Origin: an uncultured Aquimarina sp.
GTDB taxonomy: Bacteria; Bacteroidota; Bacteroidia; Flavobacteriales; Flavobacteriaceae
Direction of reading: 5' to 3'
Length of the DNA: 64,000 bases
NCBI GenBank assembly: GCA_947500845.1
Contig: CANMTP010000012.1
Span: forward strand, 1 to 64,000
Below are positions 24,222 through 32,970 of the stretch, piece after piece; positions within the stretch are counted from its first letter, which is position 1, and the number at the start of each line of letters is the position of its first letter. Both the position numbers and the translations under genes were made by a program. Under the pieces are notes generated by a model. It was not told the origin of the DNA, did no database searches, and was given only the letters and a program-made list of their open reading frames with translations.

Positions 24222-26720
24222 TTATTCTAATATCCCGAATTGTTCAAAGTGGTGATTCATATGTTTTGTATTTAATAAATCCCATTCAAACTTATTCATT
24301 TCTCCAAATACAGCGTTTTTTGTCATTGCTTCTGGGTTTTCTTTGAAATAGGTTTCAAATTCATCATAAGCTTCTAACAATTTAGCTTTAGCGGTAGACA
24401 AATCTTCATATTTCAAATTCTCTAGTGTTCCTTTTTTTAGTAAAGGATGACTATGGTCTTTGGGCATAGGCTTATGATTATAAATCATTTCCTGAACTCT
24501 TTCTAATTTATCCAGAGGTGTAGCAATTTCAAATTCCTGAATTTCGCCAGATCCTATTCTAATGGTATATTCTAAATGCTCTACCATATGTTGTGGCGTC
24601 ATCATTCCCCATTTGGGTCTCGCATCTTCTTTTAGTTTTGATAAATATCCTTCAATATTTGATCTATCCACTTGTACAAATGGTGATTTTTTCTGTACCA
24701 TCGTTAATATTGTCGCAATTGCTGCCAATTCATCTTCCTGATCAAACACTTCTACAAACCATTTTACAATACCACTAGGCAATTCTTTTCCCCGGTGATC
24801 GCGATCAATTTTCTGCTTACAGGTCAATCTTACGTAGACGGTATCATTGTGATAAATCGGTCTTAAAAAACGACATTCTTCTAATCCGTAATTAGCTGCT
24901 ACAGGTCCTTTATTAGGGTACACAAACAATCCTGCTGCCGCTGCCAGAATAAAATATCCGTGAGCCGTACGCTTTTCAAAAATACTGCCATCTAGAGACG
25001 TAATATCTGTATGCGCATAAAAGTGATCCCAGGTGAGATTTGCAAAATTGATAATATCGGTATCTGTAACGGTACGCTTATGCGTTTTGATCGACATACC
25101 CGGCTCGATATCTTCCCAATGATAGGCAAAAGGATGTTTTTCTGAGACCTTATAGGCTGCATTCGCCTGATAGATTCCTGTAATTTCTGTTAAAGTCGTT
25201 GGAGTACCTTGCACTGCACATCGTTGCATGTAGTGCTTTATTCCACGCATACCTCCCATTTCTTCTCCACCTCCTGCACGACCAGGACCACCATGAGTAA
25301 GCATGGGTAGTGGTGAACCATGGCCGGTACTTTGTTTGGCATTCTCACGATTTCCCACCAAAATTCGTCCATGATGAGAAGCGGCTCCCACAACAAATTC
25401 TTTAGCTATTTTGTCATCATATGTAAAAATCGAAGATACTAACGAACCTTTCCCCATTTGAGCCAAGGTAATCGCATCATCCAACGTATCATAGGGCATG
25501 ATTGTAGAAACCGGTCCAAAAGCTTCAATCCTATGCGCTTCGGTATTCTTGAATGGATTGTCTTCTCGTAACAAAATTGGAGATACAAAAGCTCCTTTTT
25601 GAGCGTCAGCCCCAACGGTTTCTATCTTATCAAGATCACCATATACCATTTGGGCAGTTTTGGCAATCTCTGATACGTTATTTTTAAAACTTTCTACTTG
25701 TTGTTTACTTGCCAAGGCACCCATTCTGACTTCTTTGAGTCTAGGATCACCAATAGTCACTTTGTCCAGTTGTTGTGCCAATGCGATTTGTACATCTTCA
25801 ACCAAATTTACAGGCACGATAATTCTGCGAATTGCAGTACATTTCTGACCAGATTTTACTGTCATTTCCTTTCGCACCTCTTTAATAAACAGATCAAACT
25901 CTGGCGTTCCCGGTATTGCATCTTTTCCTAATACTGAAGCGTTTAAAGAATCGGCTTCCATCGTGAAAGGTACCGATTCTTCGATAAGACGTGGATGGGC
26001 TTTTAATACTTTACCAGTATGAGCAGAACCTGTAAACGTTACTACATCCTGAGATTCTACCGTATCGAGTATATTTTTGGTCATTCCACTAAGCAACTGT
26101 AATGCACCTTCCGGAAGAATACCAGAAGCTACAATTACACGTACTACAGCTTCTGTTAGATATGCGGTTTGCGGTGCTGGCAATACCACTGCAGGTACTC
26201 CTGCCATCCAGTTCACTGCACATTTTTCTAACATTCCCCAAATAGGAAAGTTAAACGCATTAATATGCACAGCAACCCCTCTTTTAGGTACTAAAATATG
26301 ATGTGCCATAAAACGGCCTCCTCGAGAAAGGTCGATAGGATCACCCTCTACATGATAGGGCTGATTGGGGAAAAGCTTTCTCAAAGATGCATTAGCAAAT
26401 AAGTTACCAAAACCTCCTTCTATATCAATCCAGCTATCCACTCTGGTTGCTCCGGTACGATAACTGAGCTCATAAAACTCTTCTTTTCTTTTGGTAAGAT
26501 ACAAGGCTAACTTTTTTAGCATGTTTCCTCGTTCCTGAAAAGTCATTTTTCTGAGCACTTCACCTCCCTTGGTTCTGCCATACTGTAATACCTCAGGAAT
26601 ATCTAGTCCGACTGTGGTCGATAGCCCTATAATTTCACCGGTAATGGCATCATGCATTATAAGTCCATCGCCAGAACCCGAAGCCCATTTACCGTTGATA
26701 TAGCTTTCTAATTTTTTCAT
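24222..26720 (-). CDS. paaZ: PaaZ with C-terminal DUF1569 fusion
   Basis: An 832-residue bifunctional ring-cleavage enzyme. Residues 1 to about 515 are the aldehyde dehydrogenase that oxidises 3-oxo-5,6-dehydrosuberyl-CoA semialdehyde (catalytic FTMEADSLNASVLG and SGQKCTAIRRI). Residues about 530-680 are the MaoC-type oxepin-CoA hydrolase (FAYHWEDIEPGMSIKTHKRTVTDTDIINFANLTWDHFYAHTD). A further ~150 residues form a DUF1569/DinB-like helical domain (MTPQHMVEHLEYTIRIGSG ... NTKHMNHHFEQFGILE), absent from the 681-residue E. coli enzyme. ATG at 26720 is preferred over the in-frame GTG at 26729, which falls in a repeat. Confidence 0.93.
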   Translation of the reverse strand: MKKLESYINGKWASGSGDGLIMHDAITGEIIGLSTTVGLDIPEVLQYGRTKGGEVLRKMTFQERGNMLKKLALYLTKRKEEFYELSYRTGATRVDSWIDIEGGFGNLFANASLRKLFPNQPYHVEGDPIDLSRGGRFMAHHILVPKRGVAVHINAFNFPIWGMLEKCAVNWMAGVPAVVLPAPQTAYLTEAVVRVIVASGILPEGALQLLSGMTKNILDTVESQDVVTFTGSAHTGKVLKAHPRLIEESVPFTMEADSLNASVLGKDAIPGTPEFDLFIKEVRKEMTVKSGQKCTAIRRIIVPVNLVEDVQIALAQQLDKVTIGDPRLKEVRMGALASKQQVESFKNNVSEIAKTAQMVYGDLDKIETVGADAQKGAFVSPILLREDNPFKNTEAHRIEAFGPVSTIMPYDTLDDAITLAQMGKGSLVSSIFTYDDKIAKEFVVGAASHHGRILVGNRENAKQSTGHGSPLPMLTHGGPGRAGGGEEMGGMRGIKHYMQRCAVQGTPTTLTEITGIYQANAAYKVSEKHPFAYHWEDIEPGMSIKTHKRTVTDTDIINFANLTWDHFYAHTDITSLDGSIFEKRTAHGYFILAAAAGLFVYPNKGPVAANYGLEECRFLRPIYHNDTVYVRLTCKQKIDRDHRGKELPSGIVKWFVEVFDQEDELAAIATILTMVQKKSPFVQVDRSNIEGYLSKLKEDARPKWGMMTPQHMVEHLEYTIRIGSGEIQEFEIATPLDKLERVQEMIYNHKPMPKDHSHPLLKKGTLENLKYEDLSTAKAKLLEAYDEFETYFKENPEAMTKNAVFGEMNKFEWDLLNTKHMNHHFEQFGILE

Positions 26721-26755
26721 AGCCCTCACCCCGACCCTCTCCCAAAAGGAGAGGG
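26721..26755. repeat. CCCTCACCCC-type repeat with hairpin before paaZ
   Basis: CCCTCACCCCGACCCTCTCC is followed by its own inverse, CCCTCTCC (26735-26742) pairing with GGAGAGGG (26748-26755) around CAAAA. This C-rich unit is a known type of dispersed bacterial repeat. It lies directly against the paaZ start codon, where the ribosome site should be. Confidence 0.6.
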
Positions 26756-26906
26756 AGTTTACCGGGAGTTTTTTAGTTATTATTTATTTAATATGATCTT
26801 CTATAAGCAGATTGCGGTCTGCGTTGAAATATCAATTTAATTCCAATATGTTTCTAATCTCAAAGAAAGTAAAGAAAACGTACGTACTCACTTACTCACC
26901 AACTAA

Positions 26907-28115
26907 CTAGCTCACTCGCTCTATTACACAAGCATATCCTTGGCCCACTCCCACACACATGGTAATCAAAGCGTAGCGTTTCTTTTGTTCTTGCAATTCT
27001 AATGCAGCAGAATATGCAATTCTGGTTCCTGTAACTCCCAATGGATGTCCGATGGCGATTGATCCCCCGTTAGGGTTTATTCTTGGATCATCATCTGCCA
27101 ATCCCCATTGTCGTATACAAGCCAGTGCCTGAGAAGCAAATGCTTCATTAAGCTCTATGATATCAATATCATCCATTGTAATTCCCGCTTTTTCTAATGC
27201 CTTATTGGAGGCTTGAACAGGACCGATTCCCATAATTCTGGGTTCTACCCCTACCACCGCAGAACTTACAATGCGTGCTACTGGTTTCAAATTATACTTT
27301 TTGACCGCTTCTTCGGAAGCTATTATAGTAGCCGCCGCACCATCATTTAATCCTGAAGAATTTCCAGCAGTTACGCTTCCATCTTTTTTGAAAGCAGGTC
27401 TCAACTTTCCTAGTATTTCTTTAGTCGTAGTTGGTTTTACAAACTCATCGTTAGAAAATTGAATTGGATCTTTTTTTCTTTGCGGAATTTCAACTGTAGT
27501 GATCTCTTTTGCCAATCTACCGGATTGTTGAGCTTTGGTTGCTTTCATCTGACTCCAATAGGCAAAGGCATCCTGATCTTCTCTGGAGATATTATATTTT
27601 TCTACCAAATTCTCCGCAGTATTGCCCATACCATCTGTACCATATAATTCCTGCATTTTTTGATTCACAAAACGCCACCCAAAACTAGAATCATACATTT
27701 TAGAATCGTTTCCAAAAGCCGAAGAAGGCTTCGCAATTACATACGGACCTCTGGTCATATTCTCCACTCCACCAGAAATAAACAAATCTCCATCACCAGC
27801 TTTGATGGCGCGGTTCGCATGAATGATAGCCGATAGACCCGAACTACATAAACGATTAACCGTCTCGCCCGGAACAGAAAATGGTAATCCTGCGAGTAGC
27901 AAAGCCATTCTGGCGACATTACGATTATCTTCTCCCGCCTGATTGGCGCACCCCATGATCACATCATCATAAGCTTCTTTGGGAATCCCGGGGTTTTGTT
28001 CTACTAGTTTTTTGATCACCAAAGCTCCTAAGTCATCCGTACGAACTGTTGACAAAGTCCCTTTATAACTTCCTATTGGAGTTCTAATTCCATCTACGAT
28101 ATATGCGTTCTTCAA
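26907..28115 (-). CDS. paaJ: thiolase PaaJ (3-oxoadipyl-CoA/3-oxo-5,6-dehydrosuberyl-CoA)
   Basis: A 402-residue thiolase. The acylated cysteine lies in [21 protein letters not shown] (about 84-104), the His in [19 protein letters not shown], and the second Cys in [14 protein letters not shown] at the C-terminus. It performs the two CoA-dependent cleavages of the phenylacetate pathway, giving acetyl-CoA and succinyl-CoA. Length and the [28 protein letters not shown] segment fit the PcaF/PaaJ group. It is separated from paaI by an AT-rich repeat. Confidence 0.92.
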   Translation of the reverse strand: MKNAYIVDGIRTPIGSYKGTLSTVRTDDLGALVIKKLVEQNPGIPKEAYDDVIMGCANQAGEDNRNVARMALLLAGLPFSVPGETVNRLCSSGLSAIIHANRAIKAGDGDLFISGGVENMTRGPYVIAKPSSAFGNDSKMYDSSFGWRFVNQKMQELYGTDGMGNTAENLVEKYNISREDQDAFAYWSQMKATKAQQSGRLAKEITTVEIPQRKKDPIQFSNDEFVKPTTTKEILGKLRPAFKKDGSVTAGNSSGLNDGAAATIIASEEAVKKYNLKPVARIVSSAVVGVEPRIMGIGPVQASNKALEKAGITMDDIDIIELNEAFASQALACIRQWGLADDDPRINPNGGSIAIGHPLGVTGTRIAYSAALELQEQKKRYALITMCVGVGQGYACVIERVS

Positions 28116-28116
28116 A

Positions 28117-28215
28117 ATTTTAAATTTTAAATGCGAAATAATAAAGTCTAAATACGAGTAATGAATTGATAACTTTAAAATTTTACATTCTTCGGTTTTA
28201 CATTTTATATTTTAC
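28117..28215. repeat. AT-rich repeat between paaJ and paaI
   Basis: It begins AAATTTTAAATTTTAAATGCGAAATAATAAAG and ends TTCGGTTTTACATTTTATATTTTACC. Both ends resemble the unit at 23646-23744 (TTTTAAATGCAAAATGTAAAAG and TTTTGCGGTTTTACATTT). It is a diverged copy of the same repeat family. Confidence 0.5.
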
Positions 28216-28653
28216 CTATTCCCAATCTTTATTTGTTCTATAAACTACTCCTTTGAAAAGCGCAACGATTTGATCTCCCCGCTTTACTTCAACAATGTTA
28301 AATCCTACCTTGGTCTTTGTTACATCAACCGTGGCTTCTGCAGTTAGGTAATCACCTTCTTCCAGTGCCTCGATATGGTTAATCGATGTTTCTATTGACA
28401 CCGCGTATTTACCATGAGTATTTGCAGAAAATCCAAAAGCAGTGTCTGCCAGGCTATACGATATTCCTCCATGAGCCTTTCCCATACTATTTAACATCTC
28501 TTTTCGTACCGTCATCCCTACTTTACATCTGCCTTTTTCAACCTCAAGGATTTCAATACCCATCCAAGTACTGAACGCATCTTGTGAGAGCATCTTTACA
28601 GGTATGGCCTTTGAGTCCATGAGTTTTTGAGTAAGTGAGTTATTTTCTTTCAA
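28216..28653 (-). CDS. paaI: acyl-CoA thioesterase PaaI
   Basis: A 145-residue hotdog-fold thioesterase that hydrolyses ring-hydroxylated phenylacetyl-CoA dead-end products. It has DAFSTWMGIEILEVEKGRCKVGMTV, then LNSMGKAHGGISYSLADTAFGFSANTHGK with the catalytic Asp/His region, and a last strand VALFKGVVYR. Two starts are possible: 28653 (ATG) or 28620 (ATG, MDSKAIPVKM). The first 11 residues (KENNSLTQKL) are read through a GAGTAAGTGAG repeat sequence and may be an add-on. It begins 3 bp past the stop of the four-helix-bundle gene. Confidence 0.88.
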   Translation of the reverse strand: MKENNSLTQKLMDSKAIPVKMLSQDAFSTWMGIEILEVEKGRCKVGMTVRKEMLNSMGKAHGGISYSLADTAFGFSANTHGKYAVSIETSINHIEALEEGDYLTAEATVDVTKTKVGFNIVEVKRGDQIVALFKGVVYRTNKDWE

Positions 28654-28656
28654 TAT

Positions 28657-29031
28657 TCATTCTATTTTAGATTTCAAATGTTTTTTAAACGAAGTAATCA
28701 TTTTGGATAGTTCTGTAATATTTGCTCTATTTTTTTCATCTTGCTCTTCAGTAATAAATCCTCTTAATCTAGCCTTCGTACTGCAAACGATACACTCATG
28801 CGCACTATCCCATGCCATTTGCAGATATCTATTAAATTGAGCACTTGAACTTGAGGAACCTTCGGCAATATTTAAGGCCAATGAATCTGCAGCTCTTGTA
28901 AACTGTGAAGCAAGTCTATATGTCTCTTCTTTCGGAAAAGTATGAATTTGATTATTTACAGATTCACCAAAGTCAATAGCTTTATTATAAATCATTAGAT
29001 CTTCAAACTTGAAATGATATTTACTTTTCAT
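28657..29031 (-). CDS. four helix bundle protein (S23/Avd-like), second copy
   Basis: A 124-residue relative of the protein at 23824-24186: FEDLMIYNKAIDFGESVNNQIHTFPKEETYRLASQFTRAADSLALNIAEGSSSSSAQFNRYLQMAWDSAHECIVCSTKARLRGFI is the typical four-helix-bundle sequence. It differs clearly from the first copy, so they are not a recent duplication. It lies between paaH and paaI, with ACTCACA/GAGTAAGTGAG simple repeats on each side. No role in phenylacetate breakdown is expected. Confidence 0.82.
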   Translation of the reverse strand: MKSKYHFKFEDLMIYNKAIDFGESVNNQIHTFPKEETYRLASQFTRAADSLALNIAEGSSSSSAQFNRYLQMAWDSAHECIVCSTKARLRGFITEEQDEKNRANITELSKMITSFKKHLKSKIE

Positions 29032-29087
29032 CTTTTATTTTGAATAAACTTTGAGTACTCACAAACTCACCTCTAACGGACTCACCT
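29032..29087. repeat. ACTCAC-rich spacer
   Basis: Contains GAGTACTCACAAACTCACCTC and GGACTCACCTC in 56 bp. The inverse pattern GAGTAAGTGAGTT lies at about 28627-28639 on the other side of the four-helix-bundle gene; similar ACTCACTTACTCACC lies at about 26884-26898. Confidence 0.4.
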
Positions 29088-30314
29088 CTAATTAAAAAAC
29101 TTCTTTTCTTCCCTCTTCATCTTTCTCAACAGAGGGCTGCATCGATATCGGTCTTCACGATACTCGTCATACAAGTGGTCCAGCTTATCGACGCACCAAT
29201 CCATTCCTTTTTCATCTGCCCAGGATAACAATCCTTTTGGGTAATTTACTCCTTTGGTCATGGCATTATCAATATCTTCAGCGGAGGCAATATTCCAGAA
29301 CAAAGCATCTGCGGCTTCATTGATCAGCATAACTAATACTCTATCAAAAATATATTGAGAAATTTCTTTTCTAGATAATTTCTTCTCAACTTCACCTGCC
29401 TTGCCGGCAGGCAGGCTCGAAGTGACAACAGTATTTATATTTTGAGAACTAGTTTTTCCATTTTCATCGTAGTTATAATACCCTTTTCGGGACTTTCTAC
29501 CTAAAAAACCTGCCTCTGCCAATCTTTTTTGTGTAAAAGCAGGTTTATATCTTGGATCATAATAAAAAGCTTTGAAAACTGTTTCTGTAACTGTATAATT
29601 CACGTCATTGCCTATAAAATCCATCAATTCAAAAGGCCCCATTCTAAAACCACCTAGAGATTTTAAACTTTCATCTATAGCGCTAACATCAGCTATGCCT
29701 TCTTCTAAAATTCGTAGAGACTCTCCGTAATAAGGCCTGGCCACTCTATTTACAATAAACCCTGGGGTATCTTTTGCAATAGCAACGACTTTTTTCCAAT
29801 CTTTAATAATGTGAACTACCTGATTTGTAACCTCCTGAGAAGTTTGTACGGCAGGAATTACTTCTACCAGTCTCATTAGAGGTGCGGGATTAAAAAAATG
29901 AATCCCAATGCATCGTTCAGGTTTTTGTAAAGATGAAGCAATTGAAGCAATTGATAATGAAGAAGTATTCGAAGCAATAATCGTGTTTTCTGAGACATAA
30001 CCTTCTAATTCTGAAAACACCTTCTTTTTTATTTCCAAATTCTCGATAATCGCTTCGATGGTAAGATCAGCATCTTTTAAATCTTTTAAATCATCTACAT
30101 ACAATATATTTTGTTGAATACGACGTTTTTCTGTGTCATCTATTCTTCCTTTTTCTACTAAACGAGAGAGAATCTTTTCCAAGGCTTGTTTACTTCTATC
30201 TAGCGCCTCAAGATTCGTATCAAATACTTTTACCAAACAACCTGCGGTAGCTGCTACTTGTGCAATACCACTTCCCATTGTTCCAGAACCTATTATTCCT
30301 ACTTTACAAATCAT
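29088..30314 (-). CDS. paaH: 3-hydroxyacyl-CoA dehydrogenase PaaH
   Basis: A 408-residue NAD-dependent enzyme that oxidises 3-hydroxyadipyl-CoA. The Rossmann motif is VGIIGSGTMGSGIAQVAATAG (5-25); the catalytic segment is CIGIHFFNPAPLMRLVEVI, and DTPGFIVNRVARPYYGESLRILEEG follows. The C-terminal domain begins at about 190 and ends after a second RKMKREEKKF. Around residues 300-308 an in-frame SLPAGKAGE is encoded by a GC-rich palindrome (29395-29415) that interrupts an ordinary linker. Cytosolic. It follows paaG in the operon with an AT-rich repeat between them. Confidence 0.92.
   Translation of the reverse strand: MICKVGIIGSGTMGSGIAQVAATAGCLVKVFDTNLEALDRSKQALEKILSRLVEKGRIDDTEKRRIQQNILYVDDLKDLKDADLTIEAIIENLEIKKKVFSELEGYVSENTIIASNTSSLSIASIASSLQKPERCIGIHFFNPAPLMRLVEVIPAVQTSQEVTNQVVHIIKDWKKVVAIAKDTPGFIVNRVARPYYGESLRILEEGIADVSAIDESLKSLGGFRMGPFELMDFIGNDVNYTVTETVFKAFYYDPRYKPAFTQKRLAEAGFLGRKSRKGYYNYDENGKTSSQNINTVVTSSLPAGKAGEVEKKLSRKEISQYIFDRVLVMLINEAADALFWNIASAEDIDNAMTKGVNYPKGLLSWADEKGMDWCVDKLDHLYDEYREDRYRCSPLLRKMKREEKKFFN
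29395..29415. repeat. in-frame palindrome inside paaH
   Basis: CCTGCC (29395-29400) can pair with GGCAGG at 29406-29411 or 29410-29415 around GCCGGC. It is GC-rich in an AT-rich gene and encodes LPAGKAG on the coding strand. A length of 21 bp keeps the reading frame. It resembles the inserts at 3891-3910 and 19730-19749. Confidence 0.7.
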
Positions 30315-30397
30315 AAATGTAAAATGTAAAATGTAAAAGTTGCTTTCTGTTCTTCAATACTTTTACATTTATCATTTTTCTGTTTTATATTTTTAAC
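30315..30397. repeat. AT-rich inverted repeat between paaH and paaG
   Basis: Three TGTAAAA repeats end in AAATGTAAAAG and, after a 20-nt spacer, CTTTTACATTT follows, an 11-bp inverted pair. CTGTTTTATATTTTTAAC follows as it does after the right repeat of the four-helix-bundle gene (24189 onward). It looks like an empty or minimal version of that element. Confidence 0.55.
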
Positions 30398-31177
30398 TTA
30401 TCTACCTTTAAACACAGGTTTTCTTTTTTCTATAAATGCGTTTACACCTTCTGCATAGTCTTCACTTTCTGCGGATTCTATTTGCAAGTCAGATTCCATA
30501 CCCAATTGCTGATCCAGATTATTTACCATAGATTGATTTAATAATCTCTTGGTCAAGCCTAAAGCCTTAGTGGGCATTTTAGCAATTTTTGAAGCTAGTT
30601 TAGCAACTTCTTCCTCAAAATTTTCAACAGAAAACATTTTGTATATCATTCCGAGTTGTTCAGCTTCGCTGGCACTTACTTTATCTCCTAACATCATTAA
30701 TGCAGAAGCTTTTTGAAAACCAATTAGTCTAGGCAAGAAAAAGGTTCCGGCACTATCGGGAATCAATCCTATTTTACTAAAAGCCTGAATAAAACTAGCG
30801 TTCTCTACAGCCACTACGATATCACACGCTAAAGCAATATTGGCACCTGCACCGGCAGCAACACCGTTTACTGCAGTAATAATTGGCTTTTCTATAGACC
30901 GTATTCTTTCAATTATCGGATTATAATGCTCTTCTAATATCTTTCTGAACCCAGGATTTAATTCTGGCGAAGTAACTTCGTTAAGATCCTGGCCCGCACA
31001 AAATGCTTTTCCGTTACCTGTAAGTATAATTGCCCTAACTTCGTCATTAGTGTTACAGTGATCCAATGTTTGTTGTAACAGCAACGCCATCTCTCTATTG
31101 AAGCTATTAAAAGTTTCTGGACGATTGAGGGTTACTCGCGCCACTCCATTCTCGATTTGTAATTCGATTAAAGGCAT
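30398..31177 (-). CDS. paaG: 1,2-epoxyphenylacetyl-CoA isomerase PaaG
   Basis: A 259-residue crotonase-fold isomerase that opens the ring epoxide to oxepin-CoA. It has GNGKAFCAGQDLNEV (oxyanion hole), AVNGVAAGAGANIALACDIVVAVENASFIQAFSKIGLIPDSAGTFFLPRLIG with the PaaG-type Asp in LIPDSAGT, and a C-terminal IEKRKPVFKGR typical of PaaG. Length is normal. It is translated directly after the VOC gene (1-bp gap). Confidence 0.92.
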   Translation of the reverse strand: MPLIELQIENGVARVTLNRPETFNSFNREMALLLQQTLDHCNTNDEVRAIILTGNGKAFCAGQDLNEVTSPELNPGFRKILEEHYNPIIERIRSIEKPIITAVNGVAAGAGANIALACDIVVAVENASFIQAFSKIGLIPDSAGTFFLPRLIGFQKASALMMLGDKVSASEAEQLGMIYKMFSVENFEEEVAKLASKIAKMPTKALGLTKRLLNQSMVNNLDQQLGMESDLQIESAESEDYAEGVNAFIEKRKPVFKGR

Positions 31178-31178
31178 A

Positions 31179-31544
31179 TTAATTTTCTATTTTAAATTCT
31201 GGATTATAAATAATTCCTATTATATTGTTCCATGGACATCTGACTGAAGCCACCATGAGTTCTCCTCCTACATTTGTAGGTTTCTCATGTTCTACCGCTC
31301 CCAAATCGATTAATTTTTGATATTCAGCTTCGATATCTTCAACCCCCCAATAAGATAGTGTGCTATCAGATTTTTCATTTTTACTCACTTCTTCTGGAAG
31401 CAATCCCAATTCGTATCCTCTAATATTGAATCCTACATAAAAAGGTTCGTCAAAATAAGGCTCTTTCTCAAAAGCTTGGGAATACCATTTCTTAGCCTTC
31501 ACCAGGTTATCTACTTTGTATATAGTTGTTCTTAATCCAAGCAT
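31179..31544 (-). CDS. VOC/glyoxalase-family protein
   Basis: A 121-residue member of the vicinal-oxygen-chelate superfamily: LRTTIYKVDNLVKAKKWYSQAFEKEP, then FYVGFNIRGYELGLLPEE, GVEDIEAEYQKLIDLGAVEHEKPTNVG, and a closing strand NIIGIIYNPEF. The metal-ligand pattern is not complete, so enzymatic function is unsure. I use the ATG at 31544 because it starts the first strand (MLGLRTTIY) and lies 1 bp from the paaD stop, instead of the longer form at 31571 that overlaps paaD. Its position inside the paa operon suggests a pathway helper role. Confidence 0.72.
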   Translation of the reverse strand: MLGLRTTIYKVDNLVKAKKWYSQAFEKEPYFDEPFYVGFNIRGYELGLLPEEVSKNEKSDSTLSYWGVEDIEAEYQKLIDLGAVEHEKPTNVGGELMVASVRCPWNNIIGIIYNPEFKIEN

Positions 31545-31545
31545 A

Positions 31546-32049
31546 TTATTTGAGACATTTGAAATAATCAAAAGGTTCCAGACAATCTTCGCATTGAAAT
31601 AGTGCTTTGCACGCTGTAGACCCGAATTGACTTACTAATTTTGTGTTCGTAGATCCACAATTCGTACATTTTACTATTTTTTTATTTCCAAGTAAAGCCT
31701 CTTTATCTGCATTTTCTTCTAATGGTGCTGCGATACCATATTCTTCTAAAGCCTTTCTTCCTTTAGGAGTGATCCAATCTGTAGTCCAGGCAGGAGATAA
31801 CACCAAAGAAACTTTGGCTTCAATATTCATATCGGCAAACGCTTTGATGATATCTTCACCCATAACATCCATAGCAGGGCATCCACTATATGTTGGTGTA
31901 ATTTTGATATAAGCAACATCATCCTTGAGATAAGCAGAACGAACCACTCCCATGTCCATAAGAGATAATACAGGTATCTCCGGATCATGAACTTTTTCAA
32001 GAATCGGAATTAAGTTAGCGTCGATATGTTGTTCTAGATCTATGGTCAT
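31546..32049 (-). CDS. paaD: PaaD, Fe-S assembly protein of the epoxidase
   Basis: A 167-residue MIP18/DUF59 protein needed for maturation of the PaaE Fe-S cofactor. It has LEKVHDPEIPVLSLMDMGVV (about 17-36) and TPTYSGCPAMDVM with the conserved Cys. A C-terminal cysteine-rich zinc-ribbon tail (CTNCGS ... FQCEDCLEPFDYFKCLK) is characteristic of PaaD. ATG at 32049 is preferred to the TTG at 32061. It follows paaC by 62 bp and precedes the VOC gene by 1 bp. Confidence 0.92.
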   Translation of the reverse strand: MTIDLEQHIDANLIPILEKVHDPEIPVLSLMDMGVVRSAYLKDDVAYIKITPTYSGCPAMDVMGEDIIKAFADMNIEAKVSLVLSPAWTTDWITPKGRKALEEYGIAAPLEENADKEALLGNKKIVKCTNCGSTNTKLVSQFGSTACKALFQCEDCLEPFDYFKCLK

Positions 32050-32111
32050 TGTTTCTATCAAGGACTAAAATGAGATTTTCACCTACACGGATTTCGCATA
32101 AAAACACTTAG

Positions 32112-32867
32112 CTACCACACCATGTTTGGATAAGCTCTTTGCATATATTGTAAATCTGCTAACAAGTATCCCATATGTTCACTATGGATTCCTTGTTTAC
32201 CTCCTTTTTGAAACCATTTGATCTCAGGTATGGTTAATGTTGCTTCTTCAAGAATTTCTTTTATTTTTTTATTATACTTTTCCTTCAAATTAGTGACATC
32301 AATTCCTATCCCTGTTTCAATAGCTTCTTTATCGTCTTCTGTCAAATGGAACAGCTCATCGGTAAATCTCCAAAGATCATCTACAGCTTCCTGAACTTTT
32401 TGATGACTTTCCTCGGTACCATCGCCTAATCTTTTCATCCAGTCTGAAGAAAAACGCTGATGATAACTTACTTCTTTAATTCCTTTTTTAGCTATTGCTG
32501 AAAGGGTTTCATCCTTACTGTTTTGTAATTCTTGTAAAAGTAACAAATGAAAAACATCAAAAAAGAATTGTCTCGTGATGACATATCCAAAATGCCTATT
32601 CGGTTGCTCGACCAATAGCACATTTTTATATTGTCTTTCTATCCTTAAAAAAGCAATGTCATCTTCCGTTTTTTCATCTCCTGTTAGCCGCGCTACATAT
32701 TGATAGTAGCTTCTGGTTTGACCCAACAGATCCAATGCCATATTCGTTAAAGCAATATCAGTCTCAAGACTGGGTCCGTGACCACACAATTCGGACAATC
32801 GTTGTCCAAGAATTAGTGCATTATCAGCTATTCCGTAAATATATTGTATTAAATTCTCGTTTTTCAT
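32112..32867 (-). CDS. paaC: PaaC, structural subunit of phenylacetyl-CoA epoxidase
   Basis: A 251-residue ferritin-like helical subunit that supports PaaA. It has IYGIADNALILGQRLSELCGHGPSLETDIALTNMALDLLGQTRSYYQYVA, then FFFDVFHLLLLQELQNSKDETLSAIAKKGIKEVSYHQRFSSDWMKRLGDGT. The sequence 32868-32963 is in frame but the ATG at 32867 (MKNENLIQYIYG) is the family start. Encoded after paaB with a 103-bp gap. Confidence 0.93.
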   Translation of the reverse strand: MKNENLIQYIYGIADNALILGQRLSELCGHGPSLETDIALTNMALDLLGQTRSYYQYVARLTGDEKTEDDIAFLRIERQYKNVLLVEQPNRHFGYVITRQFFFDVFHLLLLQELQNSKDETLSAIAKKGIKEVSYHQRFSSDWMKRLGDGTEESHQKVQEAVDDLWRFTDELFHLTEDDKEAIETGIGIDVTNLKEKYNKKIKEILEEATLTIPEIKWFQKGGKQGIHSEHMGYLLADLQYMQRAYPNMVW

Positions 32868-32970
32868 AATACTGCCCGCATATACGGGTATCTTTTTATT
32901 CGACCTAAAGATTGTCTTTTTGAAAAGTTTCCCATCTTTATAGGAATTGCAATTATTATGCACTACACAA

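Noticed and set aside
26884..26920. ACTCACT-rich end of paaJ gap as a microsatellite
   Set aside because: Units are irregular (ACTCACTTACTCACC..., CTCACTCGCTC) and partly coding; noted only as similar to the spacers around 28630 and 29050.
32868..32963. N-terminal extension of PaaC
   Set aside because: Unlike the family N-terminus and within the paaB-paaC gap; ATG at 32867 gives the standard sequence.
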